From: Pseudorhodoplanes sp.
Lineage (GTDB): Bacteria > Pseudomonadota > Alphaproteobacteria > Rhizobiales > Xanthobacteraceae
Reading direction: 5' to 3'
NCBI GenBank assembly: GCA_032027085.1
Contig: JAVSMS010000001.1
Coordinates: 124,001 to 188,000 of the forward strand
DNA: 64,000 nucleotides
Shown here: positions 45,119 through 53,819 of the stretch, in pieces
Numbering within the stretch: the stretch's first letter is position 1
Layout of the letters: each line of letters starts with the position of its first letter
Made by a program: the position numbers and the translations under genes
Notes under the pieces: model-generated
The model's database searches: none
The model's input: the letters and a program-made list of their open reading frames with translations, nothing else
Told to the model about the DNA's origin: nothing

Positions 45119-45301
45119 ATGAACGACGCCTCGACTGATCTGCAGATGGACAAACCGTTCTGCCCGAAATGCGGTCTGCCGATGCAGCTCTCGCACCTCG
45201 AGCCGACGATGCAGCCGGAGGATCACGTCGTCTGGCGCTGCTGCTCCTGCGGCGAGACGCTGGAGAAGGTGTCACTGGGCGAAAGCGGTCAAATGAAATA
45301 A
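45119..45301 (+). CDS. Small zinc-ribbon protein (60 aa)
   Basis: Two CxxC pairs, FCPKCGLPMQL near residues 14-24 and WRCCSCGETLEKV near 39-51, make a minimal four-cysteine zinc ribbon, with little else. GGGAGG ribosome site upstream. Such proteins can be RNA- or protein-binding adaptors. No family recognised beyond zinc ribbon. Confidence 0.75.
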   Translation: MNDASTDLQMDKPFCPKCGLPMQLSHLEPTMQPEDHVVWRCCSCGETLEKVSLGESGQMK

Positions 45302-45501
45302 GAGGTGGACGCCCGGCCGGAAACATCGCTGCCTCGGCCGGGCGTCATCACGTGACCGGGACATTAACTTTCTTGCCCCGCTTCGGGCTTTCTTATATGC
45401 CCGGCACCCGCCCGCCTTGAGATAGCGCAAACGTCTTCTCATCATTGCCTGGCTTGACGGAAAGCCGGATTTATTGGACTTGCCCTGCAACAGGCTCGCG
45501 C

Positions 45502-46002
45502 ATGAATTCATCTCTGTGGCGCCCCTTGGCGAGTGCCGACATCGCGGCGGCGCACGCGCTGTCGAAAATGGTGCATCCGGGTTACCCGGAGGACCGCGCG
45601 ATATTTGAGGAGCGCTTGCGGCTCTTTCCGGACGGCTGCTTCGCGCTGCCGTCAGAGGAAGGTCTTGCCGGCTACGCGCTCTCGCATCCTTACGTAAAAG
45701 ACTCCGCGCCGGCGCTCAACAGATTGCTCGGCGCGCTGCCCGAACATTGCGACACCTATTACGTTCACGACGTGGCGCTGCTGCCTGACGCGCGCCGCAC
45801 CGGCGCTGCGTCCGCCATCGTTGCGTTGCTCAAGGCGCAGGCGCGGGCGGCGGGTTTCGACACGATGTGCCTGATTGCGGTGAATGACTCCGCGCCGTTC
45901 TGGGAGAAGTATGGATTTACGGTGCGCGATGTCGGGGGGATGCGGGAGAAGCTCGCGAGTTACGGAGATGGGGTGGTGTATATGCGCTGCGGTGAGCGAT
46001 AA
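45502..46002 (+). CDS. GNAT family N-acetyltransferase
   Basis: 166 aa from ATG 45502. GNAT core: LWRPLASADIAAAHALSKMV, YYVHDVALLPDARRTGAASA (near 85-105) with the acetyl-CoA-binding RRTGAASAIV, and LIAVNDSAPFWEKYGFTVRD near 130-150. Substrate unknown. Monocistronic. Confidence 0.92.
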   Translation: MNSSLWRPLASADIAAAHALSKMVHPGYPEDRAIFEERLRLFPDGCFALPSEEGLAGYALSHPYVKDSAPALNRLLGALPEHCDTYYVHDVALLPDARRTGAASAIVALLKAQARAAGFDTMCLIAVNDSAPFWEKYGFTVRDVGGMREKLASYGDGVVYMRCGER

Positions 46003-46167
46003 GCACGCGCGGAACACAAGGCCGGGCATGAGGGGCCGAAATTTCCTCATTTCCGGCCACCTGTCTTTCCTCCCTCCACTGTGTCCTTCCTGCACTAGCC
46101 TCCCCATACCGCCGCCCCTAATTTGCAGTCCTTCACCGGCGGGGGCCCGTGGAGGGAAGTGTCTGAA

Positions 46168-47007
46168 ATGCATGGAATTTCGACGTTCTTCATTGCCGCT
46201 TTGGCCCTGATCGGCCTGTCCATTTCTCCTCTTTCTGCGCAGACCCTGGCGGCGGCGACGGCTTCGGGGGAAGCCGACGCCGCGGCCGGGGTCACCTCCA
46301 GCGAGACAACGCCCGGCGCCGTCGAAGTCGCGCAGAAGCCGAAAGCGCGCAGCAGGCGCCAGACCGCGCAGCCTGCGCCGCAGCCGACCCCGGCTAAGCG
46401 TTTCACCAATTTCTTCCTCGGCAACAACGCCTCGACCTCCGCGCGCGGCGTGTCCGCTTCGGCGCGGCCCGGCGCCCAAGGCGGCTCCACCGCCGAGATC
46501 ATGATGCAGCGCGCGGTCGCGTCCTATTCGACATCGTCGAATGCGCTCGGCTTCGGGCTCTATCGCATCGTGCCGAAGGAGACGGTGGACTTCCGCGAGA
46601 AGCACGCACCCGGCACCATCATCGTGCGGCAGCGCGAGAAGCGGCTCTATTACGTGCTCGGTGACGGCAAGGCGATCAAATACGCCATCGCGGTCGGACG
46701 CGAGGGCGCGGCCTGGTCCGGCGTCTCCACCGTATCCGACAAGCGCGAATGGCCGGACTGGACGCCGACGCCGGACATCCTCAAGCGCCAGCCCGATCTG
46801 CCGCGGCATGTCGAAGGCGGCCCGCACAATCCGCTCGGCGCGCGCGCGCTTTATCTCGGCCAGACGCTGTACCGCATCCACGGCACCAATGAGCCCTGGC
46901 GCATCGGCGAAGAGGCATCGTCCGGCTGCATCCGCATGACCAACAACGACATCATCGATCTGTACAACCGTACCAAGATTGGCGCGACGGTGATCGTGCA
47001 ACGGTGA
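46168..47007 (+). CDS. L,D-transpeptidase (YkuD/ErfK family)
   Basis: 279 aa from ATG 46168 with GGAGGGAAGT. Signal peptide (about 1-24, ending ISPLSAQ), a long Ala/Pro/Ser linker (about 25-115), then the YkuD domain with IIVRQREKRLYYVLGDGKAI and the catalytic HGTNEPWRIG...SSGCIRMTN (His near 247, Cys near 262). Makes 3-3 cross-links in peptidoglycan or anchors proteins to the wall. Confidence 0.95.
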   Translation: MHGISTFFIAALALIGLSISPLSAQTLAAATASGEADAAAGVTSSETTPGAVEVAQKPKARSRRQTAQPAPQPTPAKRFTNFFLGNNASTSARGVSASARPGAQGGSTAEIMMQRAVASYSTSSNALGFGLYRIVPKETVDFREKHAPGTIIVRQREKRLYYVLGDGKAIKYAIAVGREGAAWSGVSTVSDKREWPDWTPTPDILKRQPDLPRHVEGGPHNPLGARALYLGQTLYRIHGTNEPWRIGEEASSGCIRMTNNDIIDLYNRTKIGATVIVQR

Positions 47008-47086
47008 AGTAGAATTACGGGGGGTGGAAAACGGCCGGGCGCATGCCCGGCCGTTTTGCTTTCTTCTCTCTGCTGAAAGGGAGGAA

Positions 47087-49006
47087 TTAACCTCCAACCC
47101 CCTTCCCCTTCAGCGCGCTGCCGATCTCGTCGAGGATCGCCGGATCGTCGATCGTGGCCGGCATGGTCCATGGCTCCTGATCCGCAATCTTCTTCATCGT
47201 GCCGCGCAAGATCTTGCCGGAGCGCGTCTTCGGCAGACGCGGCACGGTAATCGCAAGCTTGAACGCGGCGACGGGTCCGATCTTCTCGCGCACCAGCGCC
47301 ACGATTTCCTGCTCGATCGCCGCGTGATCGCGCGTGACTCCGGCCTTGAGCACGACGAAGCCGCAGGGCACCTCGCCCTTCAGCGTATCATTCACGCCGA
47401 TCACCGCACATTCGGCGACATCGGGATGCGCGGCCAGAACCTCCTCCATGCCGCCGGTCGAGAGACGATGGCCGGCGACATTGATGATGTCGTCAGTGCG
47501 GCCCATCACGAAGACATAGCCGTCCTCGTCGCAATAGCCAGCATCGGCGGTTTTATAGTAACCGGGAAATTCGGCGAGATAGCTTTCGACGAAGCGATCG
47601 TCCTGCTGCCACAAAGTCGGGAAACAGCCGGGCGGCATCGGCAATTTCACCACCAGCGCGCCGATCTTGCCGGCTGGCAGTTTCTTGTTCGATTCATCGA
47701 CCACGTCGACCTCGTAGCCGGGCATCGGCGCCGTCGCCGAGCCATGCTTCACCGGCAACGTGCCGAGGCCGACCGGATTGCCGGCAATGCACCAGCCGGT
47801 CTCGGTCTGCCACCAGTGATCGATCACCGGCACTTTGATCTTCTCTTCAGCCCATTGCACCGTTGGCGGATCGGCGCGCTCGCCGGCGAGGAACAGCGTG
47901 CGGAAACTCGACAGGTCGTAGTTCGCAAGCAATTTCGCGTCCGGGTCTTCCTTCTTGATCGCTCGGAACGCGGTCGGCGCAGTGAACAAAGCGACAGCCT
48001 TGTGCTGCGAGATCACGCGCCAGAAAGCGCCGGCATCCGGGGTGCCGACCGGCTTGCCTTCATACATCACCGAGGTCGCTCCGTGCAGCAGCGGGCCATA
48101 GACGATATAGGAATGTCCGACCACCCAGCCGATGTCGGAAGCGCACCACCAGATCTCGCCGGGATTGATGCCGTAAAGATATTGCATCGACCATTTCAGG
48201 GCGACCATGTGGCCGCCGTTGTCGCGCACCACGCCCTTCGGCAATCCGGTGGTTCCTGAGGTGTAGAGAATGTAAAGCGGATCGGTGGCGGCGACCGGAA
48301 CGCAATCGGCGAACTTGCCGTCGCGTTGCGCCTGTGTGCGCAGCGTCGCCCAGTCGTGATCGCGGCCTTCGATCATAGGCGCTTCTTCCTGCGGGCGCTG
48401 CAGGACCACGCAAGCGTCGGGCTTGGAAGCCGCGAGGCTGATCGCCTCGTCGAGCAGCGGCTTGTATTTGACAATGCGACCCGGCTCGATGCCGCAGCTC
48501 GCCGACAGAATGAGTTTCGGCTTGGCGTCGTCGATGCGCTTGGCGAGTTCCTTCGCTGCGAAGCCGCCGAACACCACCGAATGCACCGCGCCGATGCGCG
48601 CGCAGGCCAGCATCGCGAACACCGCTTCTGGCACCATCGGCATGTAGAGAATGACGCGGTCGCCTTTCTTGACCCCGAAATCCTGAAGCACCGCCGCGAG
48701 AGTCGACACCTCGAACAGCATATCCTTGTAGGAATAGGAAGCGACAATGTCGGTAACCGGCGAATCGTAGATCAGCGCCGGCTGGTCGCCGCGGCCATTG
48801 GCGACATGGCGGTCGAGTGCGTTCCAGCAGGTGTTGCAGACCGCGCCGGCGAACCAACGACCGTAAATGCCTTGCGCTGGATCAAAGACCTTCTGGGCCG
48901 GTTCGAACCAGTCAATTTCCTTTGCCGCGTCTGCCCAGAATCCCTCCGGATCCCGCTGCCACCGCGCATAGACGTCCGGATAGCTGCTCTTGGTCTTGGC
49001 ATCCAT
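47087..49006 (-). CDS. prpE: Propionyl-CoA synthetase (propionate--CoA ligase)
   Basis: 639 aa from ATG 49006 (MDAKTKSSYPDVYARWQRDP), with GGGAGG upstream; the frame runs 86 codons further but without start support. Acyl-adenylate enzyme: YTSGTTGLPKGVV (P-loop), SVVFGGFAAKELAKRIDDAK, WWQTETGW, and the C-terminal catalytic Lys in RLPKTRSGKILRGTMKKIA. Sequence pattern fits PrpE rather than Acs in length and the IYGRWFAGAVCNTCWNALDR stretch. Activates propionate for the methylcitrate or methylmalonyl route. Divergent from the TauE pair at 49159. Confidence 0.92.
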   Translation of the reverse strand: MDAKTKSSYPDVYARWQRDPEGFWADAAKEIDWFEPAQKVFDPAQGIYGRWFAGAVCNTCWNALDRHVANGRGDQPALIYDSPVTDIVASYSYKDMLFEVSTLAAVLQDFGVKKGDRVILYMPMVPEAVFAMLACARIGAVHSVVFGGFAAKELAKRIDDAKPKLILSASCGIEPGRIVKYKPLLDEAISLAASKPDACVVLQRPQEEAPMIEGRDHDWATLRTQAQRDGKFADCVPVAATDPLYILYTSGTTGLPKGVVRDNGGHMVALKWSMQYLYGINPGEIWWCASDIGWVVGHSYIVYGPLLHGATSVMYEGKPVGTPDAGAFWRVISQHKAVALFTAPTAFRAIKKEDPDAKLLANYDLSSFRTLFLAGERADPPTVQWAEEKIKVPVIDHWWQTETGWCIAGNPVGLGTLPVKHGSATAPMPGYEVDVVDESNKKLPAGKIGALVVKLPMPPGCFPTLWQQDDRFVESYLAEFPGYYKTADAGYCDEDGYVFVMGRTDDIINVAGHRLSTGGMEEVLAAHPDVAECAVIGVNDTLKGEVPCGFVVLKAGVTRDHAAIEQEIVALVREKIGPVAAFKLAITVPRLPKTRSGKILRGTMKKIADQEPWTMPATIDDPAILDEIGSALKGKGVGG

Positions 49007-49158
49007 CGACGCCTCCCTGATTACGTTGTTTCGCGCATTGTGGGGGGGCCCGGACGGGCATTGCAAGCGCGGCACGCAGCCACCCCATACGCAAAAAGCA
49101 CTAGTGGTCAAATGCCTGCTGGGCTTTGATCCGGCGCAATCCTCAAGCCCGCCACCGA

Positions 49159-49923
49159 ATGGCTCTCCCCACCGCTCCGACCTTCTGGCTCGTCGCCTGT
49201 TTCTGCGTTCTGCTGCTCGGGCTCGCCAAGGGCGGTTTCGCCGGCGTCGGAGCGGTGGCGACACCTATCCTGGCGCTTCTGCTGCCGCCGTTACAGGCCG
49301 CGGTAATCCTCCTGCCGATCATCATGCTGCAGGACCTGATCACCATGATCGCCTATCGCCATCATCTGAACCGCTGGAACCTAATGGTGGGGATTCCCGG
49401 CGGCGTGATCGGCGTCGGCCTCGCCGGCCTGCTCGCCGCTTACGTGACCGACGCGCATATCCGGCTTCTGATCGGGCTGATCGGCGCGTCCTTCGTGATA
49501 TGGCGCTGGTTCGGGCCGAAAGGCGGCGATATCGGCCTCAAGCCGTCTGCCGCGAGCGGCGCGTTCTGGGCGACCATCAGCGGCTTCACATCGACGCTGT
49601 CGCATGCCGGCGGCCCGCCGTGGCAGGTTCACATCCTGCCGCAAAACCTGCCCAAACTCGTTCTGGTCGGCACCACCGCCTGCTTCTTCGGCGCGATCAA
49701 CTACGTGAAGCTCATCCCGTTCTTTGCCCTCGGACAATTCACGTTCGACAATCTCGCGGTATCGGCTCTGCTTATACCGGTGGCGATCGTCACGAATTTT
49801 CTCGGCATCTGGCTGGTCCGGGTCACGCCGCAAGAGACCTTTTACAAGATCGTATATGTGTTCACTTTCCTCGTGTCGCTGGAGCTGATCCGCAACGGCG
49901 CCGCGACGCTATGGAACGGCTAG
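49159..49923 (+). CDS. TauE/SafE family permease (copy 1 of second pair)
   Basis: 254 aa from ATG 49159. About eight helices with the family signature LLLGLAKGGFAGVGAVATPI near 17-36 and the second-half repeat GFTSTLSHAGGPPWQVHILP near 145-164. Another subgroup than the pair at 12610-14270 (LAKGGFAG instead of VRGFSGFG). Neighbours are prpE and the M24/Bug/IclR cluster, so an organic or sulfur anion may be the substrate; that is inference. Confidence 0.93.
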   Translation: MALPTAPTFWLVACFCVLLLGLAKGGFAGVGAVATPILALLLPPLQAAVILLPIIMLQDLITMIAYRHHLNRWNLMVGIPGGVIGVGLAGLLAAYVTDAHIRLLIGLIGASFVIWRWFGPKGGDIGLKPSAASGAFWATISGFTSTLSHAGGPPWQVHILPQNLPKLVLVGTTACFFGAINYVKLIPFFALGQFTFDNLAVSALLIPVAIVTNFLGIWLVRVTPQETFYKIVYVFTFLVSLELIRNGAATLWNG

Positions 49924-49930
49924 GCCTGCA

Positions 49931-50692
49931 ATGTCCGTGATCACCGAACCTCTTTTTTATCTGATTGCCCTGCCCGCCGTTCTCGCGCTCGGCCTGTCGA
50001 AGGGCGGCTTTGCCGGCATCAGCCTTCTTGCGACGCCGCTGCTCGCGCTCTATCTGCCGCCGCTGGAGGCGGCAGCGCTGCTTCTGCCGATCCTGATCGT
50101 GCAGGACGTGATCTCGGTCTGGGTCTATCGGCGCGACTGGAGCGCCTGGAACTTGAAAGTGCTGACGCCCGGAGCACTGATCGGACTCGGCGTCGGCTGG
50201 CTGTTCGCCGCGCAGGTGTCAGATACGGTGATACGTCTTGCCGTCGGCCTGATCGGCACCGTCTTCGTGCTACACAAGTTTCTGCAGCGCGGACCGGTGC
50301 AGCCACAAAAGAAGACCGCCGTCAGCGGCGTCTTCTGGGGCTGCGTGTCCGGCTTTACATCCTTTTTGGTGCAAGGCGGCGCTCCGCCTTTCCAGGTGCA
50401 CATACTGCCGCAGATGCTTCCCAAGATGACGCTTGTCGGCACCACCACCATCTTTTTCGCATTGGTCAACTTCCTGAAGATCGGCCCCTATTTCGCGCTC
50501 GGCCAATTCTCGCCGACCAATCTCGCGACCTCGCTCGTCCTGTTGCCCTTTGCCATCGGCGCCAATTTCCTCGGCATCTGGCTGGTCCGGATCACGCCGC
50601 AGGATGTGTTTTACCGCATCGCCTATATTCTGGTGCTGTGTGTATCGATGCTATTGCTGTGGCAGGGATTTTCCGACCTGCGCAATAACTAG
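49931..50692 (+). CDS. TauE/SafE family permease (copy 2 of second pair)
   Basis: 253 aa, 7 bases after the previous copy, clearly its duplicate: ALGLSKGGFAGISLLATPLL and GFTSFLVQGGAPPFQVHILP align with the upstream motifs, and both contain NFLGIWLVRITPQ-type helices near 215. Co-transcribed with copy 1. Converges on the M24 gene. Confidence 0.93.
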   Translation: MSVITEPLFYLIALPAVLALGLSKGGFAGISLLATPLLALYLPPLEAAALLLPILIVQDVISVWVYRRDWSAWNLKVLTPGALIGLGVGWLFAAQVSDTVIRLAVGLIGTVFVLHKFLQRGPVQPQKKTAVSGVFWGCVSGFTSFLVQGGAPPFQVHILPQMLPKMTLVGTTTIFFALVNFLKIGPYFALGQFSPTNLATSLVLLPFAIGANFLGIWLVRITPQDVFYRIAYILVLCVSMLLLWQGFSDLRNN

Positions 50693-50705
50693 CAACGAAA
50701 CATCG

Positions 50706-51854
50706 TCATTCGACAAACTGAACCTTGGCCGGGATCGGCGCCAAAGCTTCCGCGCCGTTTTCCGTGATGAGGACCGGATATTCGAGTCGCATGCCACCAA
50801 CATTTGGTTGATAAAAATGCGTGCCCAACGCGATGACCATGCCCGTTTGCAGGACATCGTCGCTTGAAGCGTTCATGAAAGGGCGCGTACGCGCGCATGT
50901 GCCGAGCCCATGGCCGAAGAGCGGTAGGCCGAATTGTCCAACATCGCTGCGCCCGAAAGCTGCAATGCCTTCCCGCACACAATCGCGGACAGCGCGCCCG
51001 GGCCGCAGCGAAGCCAACAAGGCGGCCGCCGTCTGTTCCCAGCAATCGATAGCATGCCGCTGCGCAGCGTTGGGTTTTCCATAGAAGATCGGCACCGAAA
51101 GATCCGACAGATAGAGATCAATCATCGAGTGCAGATCAACGATTGCGAATTCGTTCTTTCGTATGACGCGATCGGTGCTTTGCTGCGTCACGCCGCGCAA
51201 GAACGCGGTGCGTTCCCCGCCGCCAACCTCGGTACCGCCAGTGACCGCCCACGCCCACGTGCTTCCATGATCACGGATCGCGGCCTCGACAAGACCCGCG
51301 AGGTGATTTTCCGTGATGCCTTCACGCACTGCCTTGAGCGCCGCCTGAAAGCCGATATGTCCGACTTCCGCTGCCCGCCGCAAACGTTCGATCTCTGGCG
51401 CCGATTTGATCAGCATGAGATCGTCAATGAATCTCACCCCATTGACTAGATCAGCGGCCGGTAGAGCTGACTTCAGATCAAGGTACTCGCCTGCAGTGAG
51501 CATTCCAGGGGCGACCTGCGCCGCGCCCGGATGTGAAAGGTCGACACCAATTGAGCCGCGATCGCTTTTGTGTGCAGCCAGTCTCTTGGCGATCAGTTCG
51601 GTCATGCCGGACCCGAAGAACTCGAAGACGGCATGCGGGCAACCTTCTGCCTTCACCCGTTCCGAATCCATCGACCAGTAGACCACCTCGCAGTCGCCTG
51701 CCGCAGTGACGATGACGGCGCCGCGCCAAGGCATGAACGCCCCGCACAGATAATGCAGTGATGCCTGGCGCGTGCCGACATAGGCCGCAACGTTTTCCTG
51801 CGCGAGGCGGGATGCAAGCGCGGCCACGCGGGCGTTGAAGTCGATAGGCTGCAT
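50706..51854 (-). CDS. M24-family metallopeptidase-like protein with one metal ligand missing
   Basis: 382 aa from ATG 51854 (MQPIDFNARVAALAS). Creatinase N-terminal domain (about 1-135), then pita-bread catalytic domain (about 145-382). Of the five usual metal ligands, Asp and Asp (AIVDLHSMIDLYLSDLS), His (LPLFGHGLGT) and the last Glu (GGMRLEYPVLITENGAEAL) are present, but the fourth, normally Glu in an IEPGIY-like motif, is replaced in VIALGTHFYQP by Gly. It may still bind one metal or act on small substrates in another way, or may be inactive. Twelve bases after the Bug receptor gene, same operon. Confidence 0.85.
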   Translation of the reverse strand: MQPIDFNARVAALASRLAQENVAAYVGTRQASLHYLCGAFMPWRGAVIVTAAGDCEVVYWSMDSERVKAEGCPHAVFEFFGSGMTELIAKRLAAHKSDRGSIGVDLSHPGAAQVAPGMLTAGEYLDLKSALPAADLVNGVRFIDDLMLIKSAPEIERLRRAAEVGHIGFQAALKAVREGITENHLAGLVEAAIRDHGSTWAWAVTGGTEVGGGERTAFLRGVTQQSTDRVIRKNEFAIVDLHSMIDLYLSDLSVPIFYGKPNAAQRHAIDCWEQTAAALLASLRPGRAVRDCVREGIAAFGRSDVGQFGLPLFGHGLGTCARTRPFMNASSDDVLQTGMVIALGTHFYQPNVGGMRLEYPVLITENGAEALAPIPAKVQFVE

Positions 51855-51865
51855 GGGCGGTACAC

Positions 51866-52834
51866 TCAGTCGATCGAAAGATTGGCGCCGCGCACAGCCT
51901 GCGCCCACTTTGCAGTTTCGCTCTTGATGAAATTCGCAAATTCCTCAGGCGTCGAGGCGATAATTTCCGCAGCTTGCGCCGTCAGCTTACTTTTCACTTC
52001 TGGGTCATTCAGCGCTGCGGCAACTGCCTTATGCAGCTTTTCGACTATCGGAGCCGGCGTGTTCGCGGGCGCGACGACACCGATCCAGCCTTGTGCGCTG
52101 TAGCCCTTGAGTCCCGCTTCGCGGATTGTCGGAAGATCGGGAGTAACCGGCGACCGCTTCTCACCCGTCACGGCGAGTGCCCGCAACTTACCGGCCTGCA
52201 CCAGCGGCAAGGCCGTGATCAACGAGTCGAACATCACCTGCACATGATTGCCGACCAGGTCATTCAGCGCCGGCGCGCTTCCCTTGTAGGGGACGTGCGG
52301 CATATTCACGCCGGCCTGATGGACGAACAATTCGCCGGAGAGATGCATGGAGGTGCCGTTGCCGCCGGAAGCGCGATTGAGCTTACCCGGATTCGCCTTT
52401 GCAAAGTCGATCAGTTCCTTGACTGATCTCGCCTGCACTTCCGGATTGACGACTAGAACCAGAGGATATTGCACGACCTGGGAAACTGGCGTGAAATCCT
52501 TCAGCGGGTCATAGGTCAGCTTCTTATAGAGCGTCTGATTGATGGCGTGCGTCCCGATGGTCGCCATGAGAATGGTGTAGCCGTCGGGAGCCGCCTTCGC
52601 GACAACATCGGCGCCGATATTGCCACCACCGCCGGGACGCGCCTCCACGACGACCGGCTGCCCGAGCGTAGCCGACATCTTGTCGGCGATGAGGCGCGCG
52701 GTGATTTCGGTCGGCCCGCCTGCTGCCGCGGGCACCACAAAGCGGATCGGCCGTGTCGGAAAATCCTGCGCGAGAACGGGCTGGCTGACCAGCGCTGCAG
52801 CAACCAGCGCCGCAAGTCGATGCGCGAACTTCAT
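51866..52834 (-). CDS. Bug-family solute-binding protein (tripartite tricarboxylate transporter type)
   Basis: 322 aa from ATG 52834 with GGAGTTTC upstream. Signal peptide (about 1-23, ALVAAALVSQPVLAQDFP), then the Bug/TctC fold: RPIRFVVPAAAGGPTEITAR, NIGADVVAKAAPDGYTILMA, GKLNRASGGNGTSMHLSGEL, and TPAPIVEKLHKAVAAALNDP. Binds carboxylates or related anions in the periplasm. No TctA/TctB membrane genes are near, so it is an orphan receptor. First gene of an operon with the M24 gene; divergent from iclR. Confidence 0.95.
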   Translation of the reverse strand: MKFAHRLAALVAAALVSQPVLAQDFPTRPIRFVVPAAAGGPTEITARLIADKMSATLGQPVVVEARPGGGGNIGADVVAKAAPDGYTILMATIGTHAINQTLYKKLTYDPLKDFTPVSQVVQYPLVLVVNPEVQARSVKELIDFAKANPGKLNRASGGNGTSMHLSGELFVHQAGVNMPHVPYKGSAPALNDLVGNHVQVMFDSLITALPLVQAGKLRALAVTGEKRSPVTPDLPTIREAGLKGYSAQGWIGVVAPANTPAPIVEKLHKAVAAALNDPEVKSKLTAQAAEIIASTPEEFANFIKSETAKWAQAVRGANLSID

Positions 52835-52854
52835 GCTGAAACTCCATAACTCTA

Positions 52855-52899
52855 TTGTAGTCGTTCGACTGTCGAACATATAATCGACTGTCGAACGAC
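52855..52899 (+). promoter_or_regulatory. iclR promoter overlapped by double palindromic operator
   Basis: Promoter TTGTAG (52855-52860), 18-base spacer, perfect TATAAT (52879-52884). The 13-mer TCGACTGTCGAAC occurs twice, at 52865-52877 and 52884-52896, 19 bases apart (close to two helical turns). The first is the core of a perfect 15-bp palindrome GTTCGACTGTCGAAC. The outer edges GTCGTTCGAC / GTCGAACGAC also pair. Copies sit in the spacer and just after the -10, ideal for autorepression, and lie between divergent iclR and the Bug gene. Binding by IclR is inference. Confidence 0.8.
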
Positions 52900-52927
52900 C
52901 CATAACACCCGCCAGGGCCGCCTGTAA

Positions 52928-53725
52928 ATGCTGGTCACCACCCGCGAGATTGAGAGTTGGCCATCCGGAAGCGACGAATTCGTCGAGGCCTTCGCCAAAG
53001 GACTCGCCGTCATCGGCGCATTCGGCGAAACCGGCGGCACGGTTTCAATTTCCGATCTGGCCAAACGAACCGGGCTGCCCCGTGCCGGGGTGCGGCGTTT
53101 GGTGCTGACACTCGTCACACTTGGGCTCGCAGAAGAGCGCGATGGACGCTTTGCGCTCACCCAGCGGGTCATGCGGCTGGGCTACGCCTACCTCTCGTCC
53201 CTTGACCTGCGGCAGGTTGCGCAGCCGCTGATTGAGAGCCTGGCGCGGGAATGTGGTGAAGTGGTCGCGGTATCGGTGCTCGATGGTGACGAAATTGTCT
53301 ACGTCGCCCGTGCCGAACCGCAGAGCGTGCTGCGCCGCAGCCTTACGATCGGCAGCCGGCTCCCCGCCTTTTGCACGTCGATGGGGCGGGTGTTGCTCTC
53401 AGGGCTGTCGGAGCAGAGCCTCGCCACCTACTTCACACGCGCCACGCTTCCCGCCTATACGCGGCACACGATGACCGACAGGTCTGCCCTTGAACGGGAA
53501 ATCCTCTCGATCAAGCAACAGGGCTGGACATTCGTAAGTGAAGAACTTGAGCTGGGCACTTGCGGATTGGCCGCACCCATCAAGGATCATTGCGGACATG
53601 TTATCGCCGCACTGAACATCAGCACCAATCTTGGTCGGTACTCGGGACGGGCTTTCGTCAAGCAGTTCAGGGGACAATTGCTGGACATTGCCGGCGAAAT
53701 CTCCGCCCGCCTGCCGATATCGTAA
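52928..53725 (+). CDS. IclR family transcriptional regulator
   Basis: 265 aa. N-terminal winged HTH (about 18-80, EAFAKGLAVIGAFGETGGTV; SISDLAKRTGLPRAGVRRLV), followed by the IclR effector domain (about 95-262): VAVSVLDGDEIVYVARAEPQ, CTSMGRVLLSGLSEQSL, QGWTFVSEELELGTCGLAAP. The pattern is close to the PcaR/PobR subgroup that responds to aromatic acids. Divergent from the Bug-M24 operon with a shared double operator, so it probably controls that operon and itself. Confidence 0.95.
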   Translation: MLVTTREIESWPSGSDEFVEAFAKGLAVIGAFGETGGTVSISDLAKRTGLPRAGVRRLVLTLVTLGLAEERDGRFALTQRVMRLGYAYLSSLDLRQVAQPLIESLARECGEVVAVSVLDGDEIVYVARAEPQSVLRRSLTIGSRLPAFCTSMGRVLLSGLSEQSLATYFTRATLPAYTRHTMTDRSALEREILSIKQQGWTFVSEELELGTCGLAAPIKDHCGHVIAALNISTNLGRYSGRAFVKQFRGQLLDIAGEISARLPIS

Positions 53726-53819
53726 GGTCGCGCTCATGCTGCCTCCGAGGCTTACAAAGCGCCGGATTGATTGCGACCCCTCTCCTCAGTAGTTTGCCCG
53801 CATTGAGGGGAACAGGACT

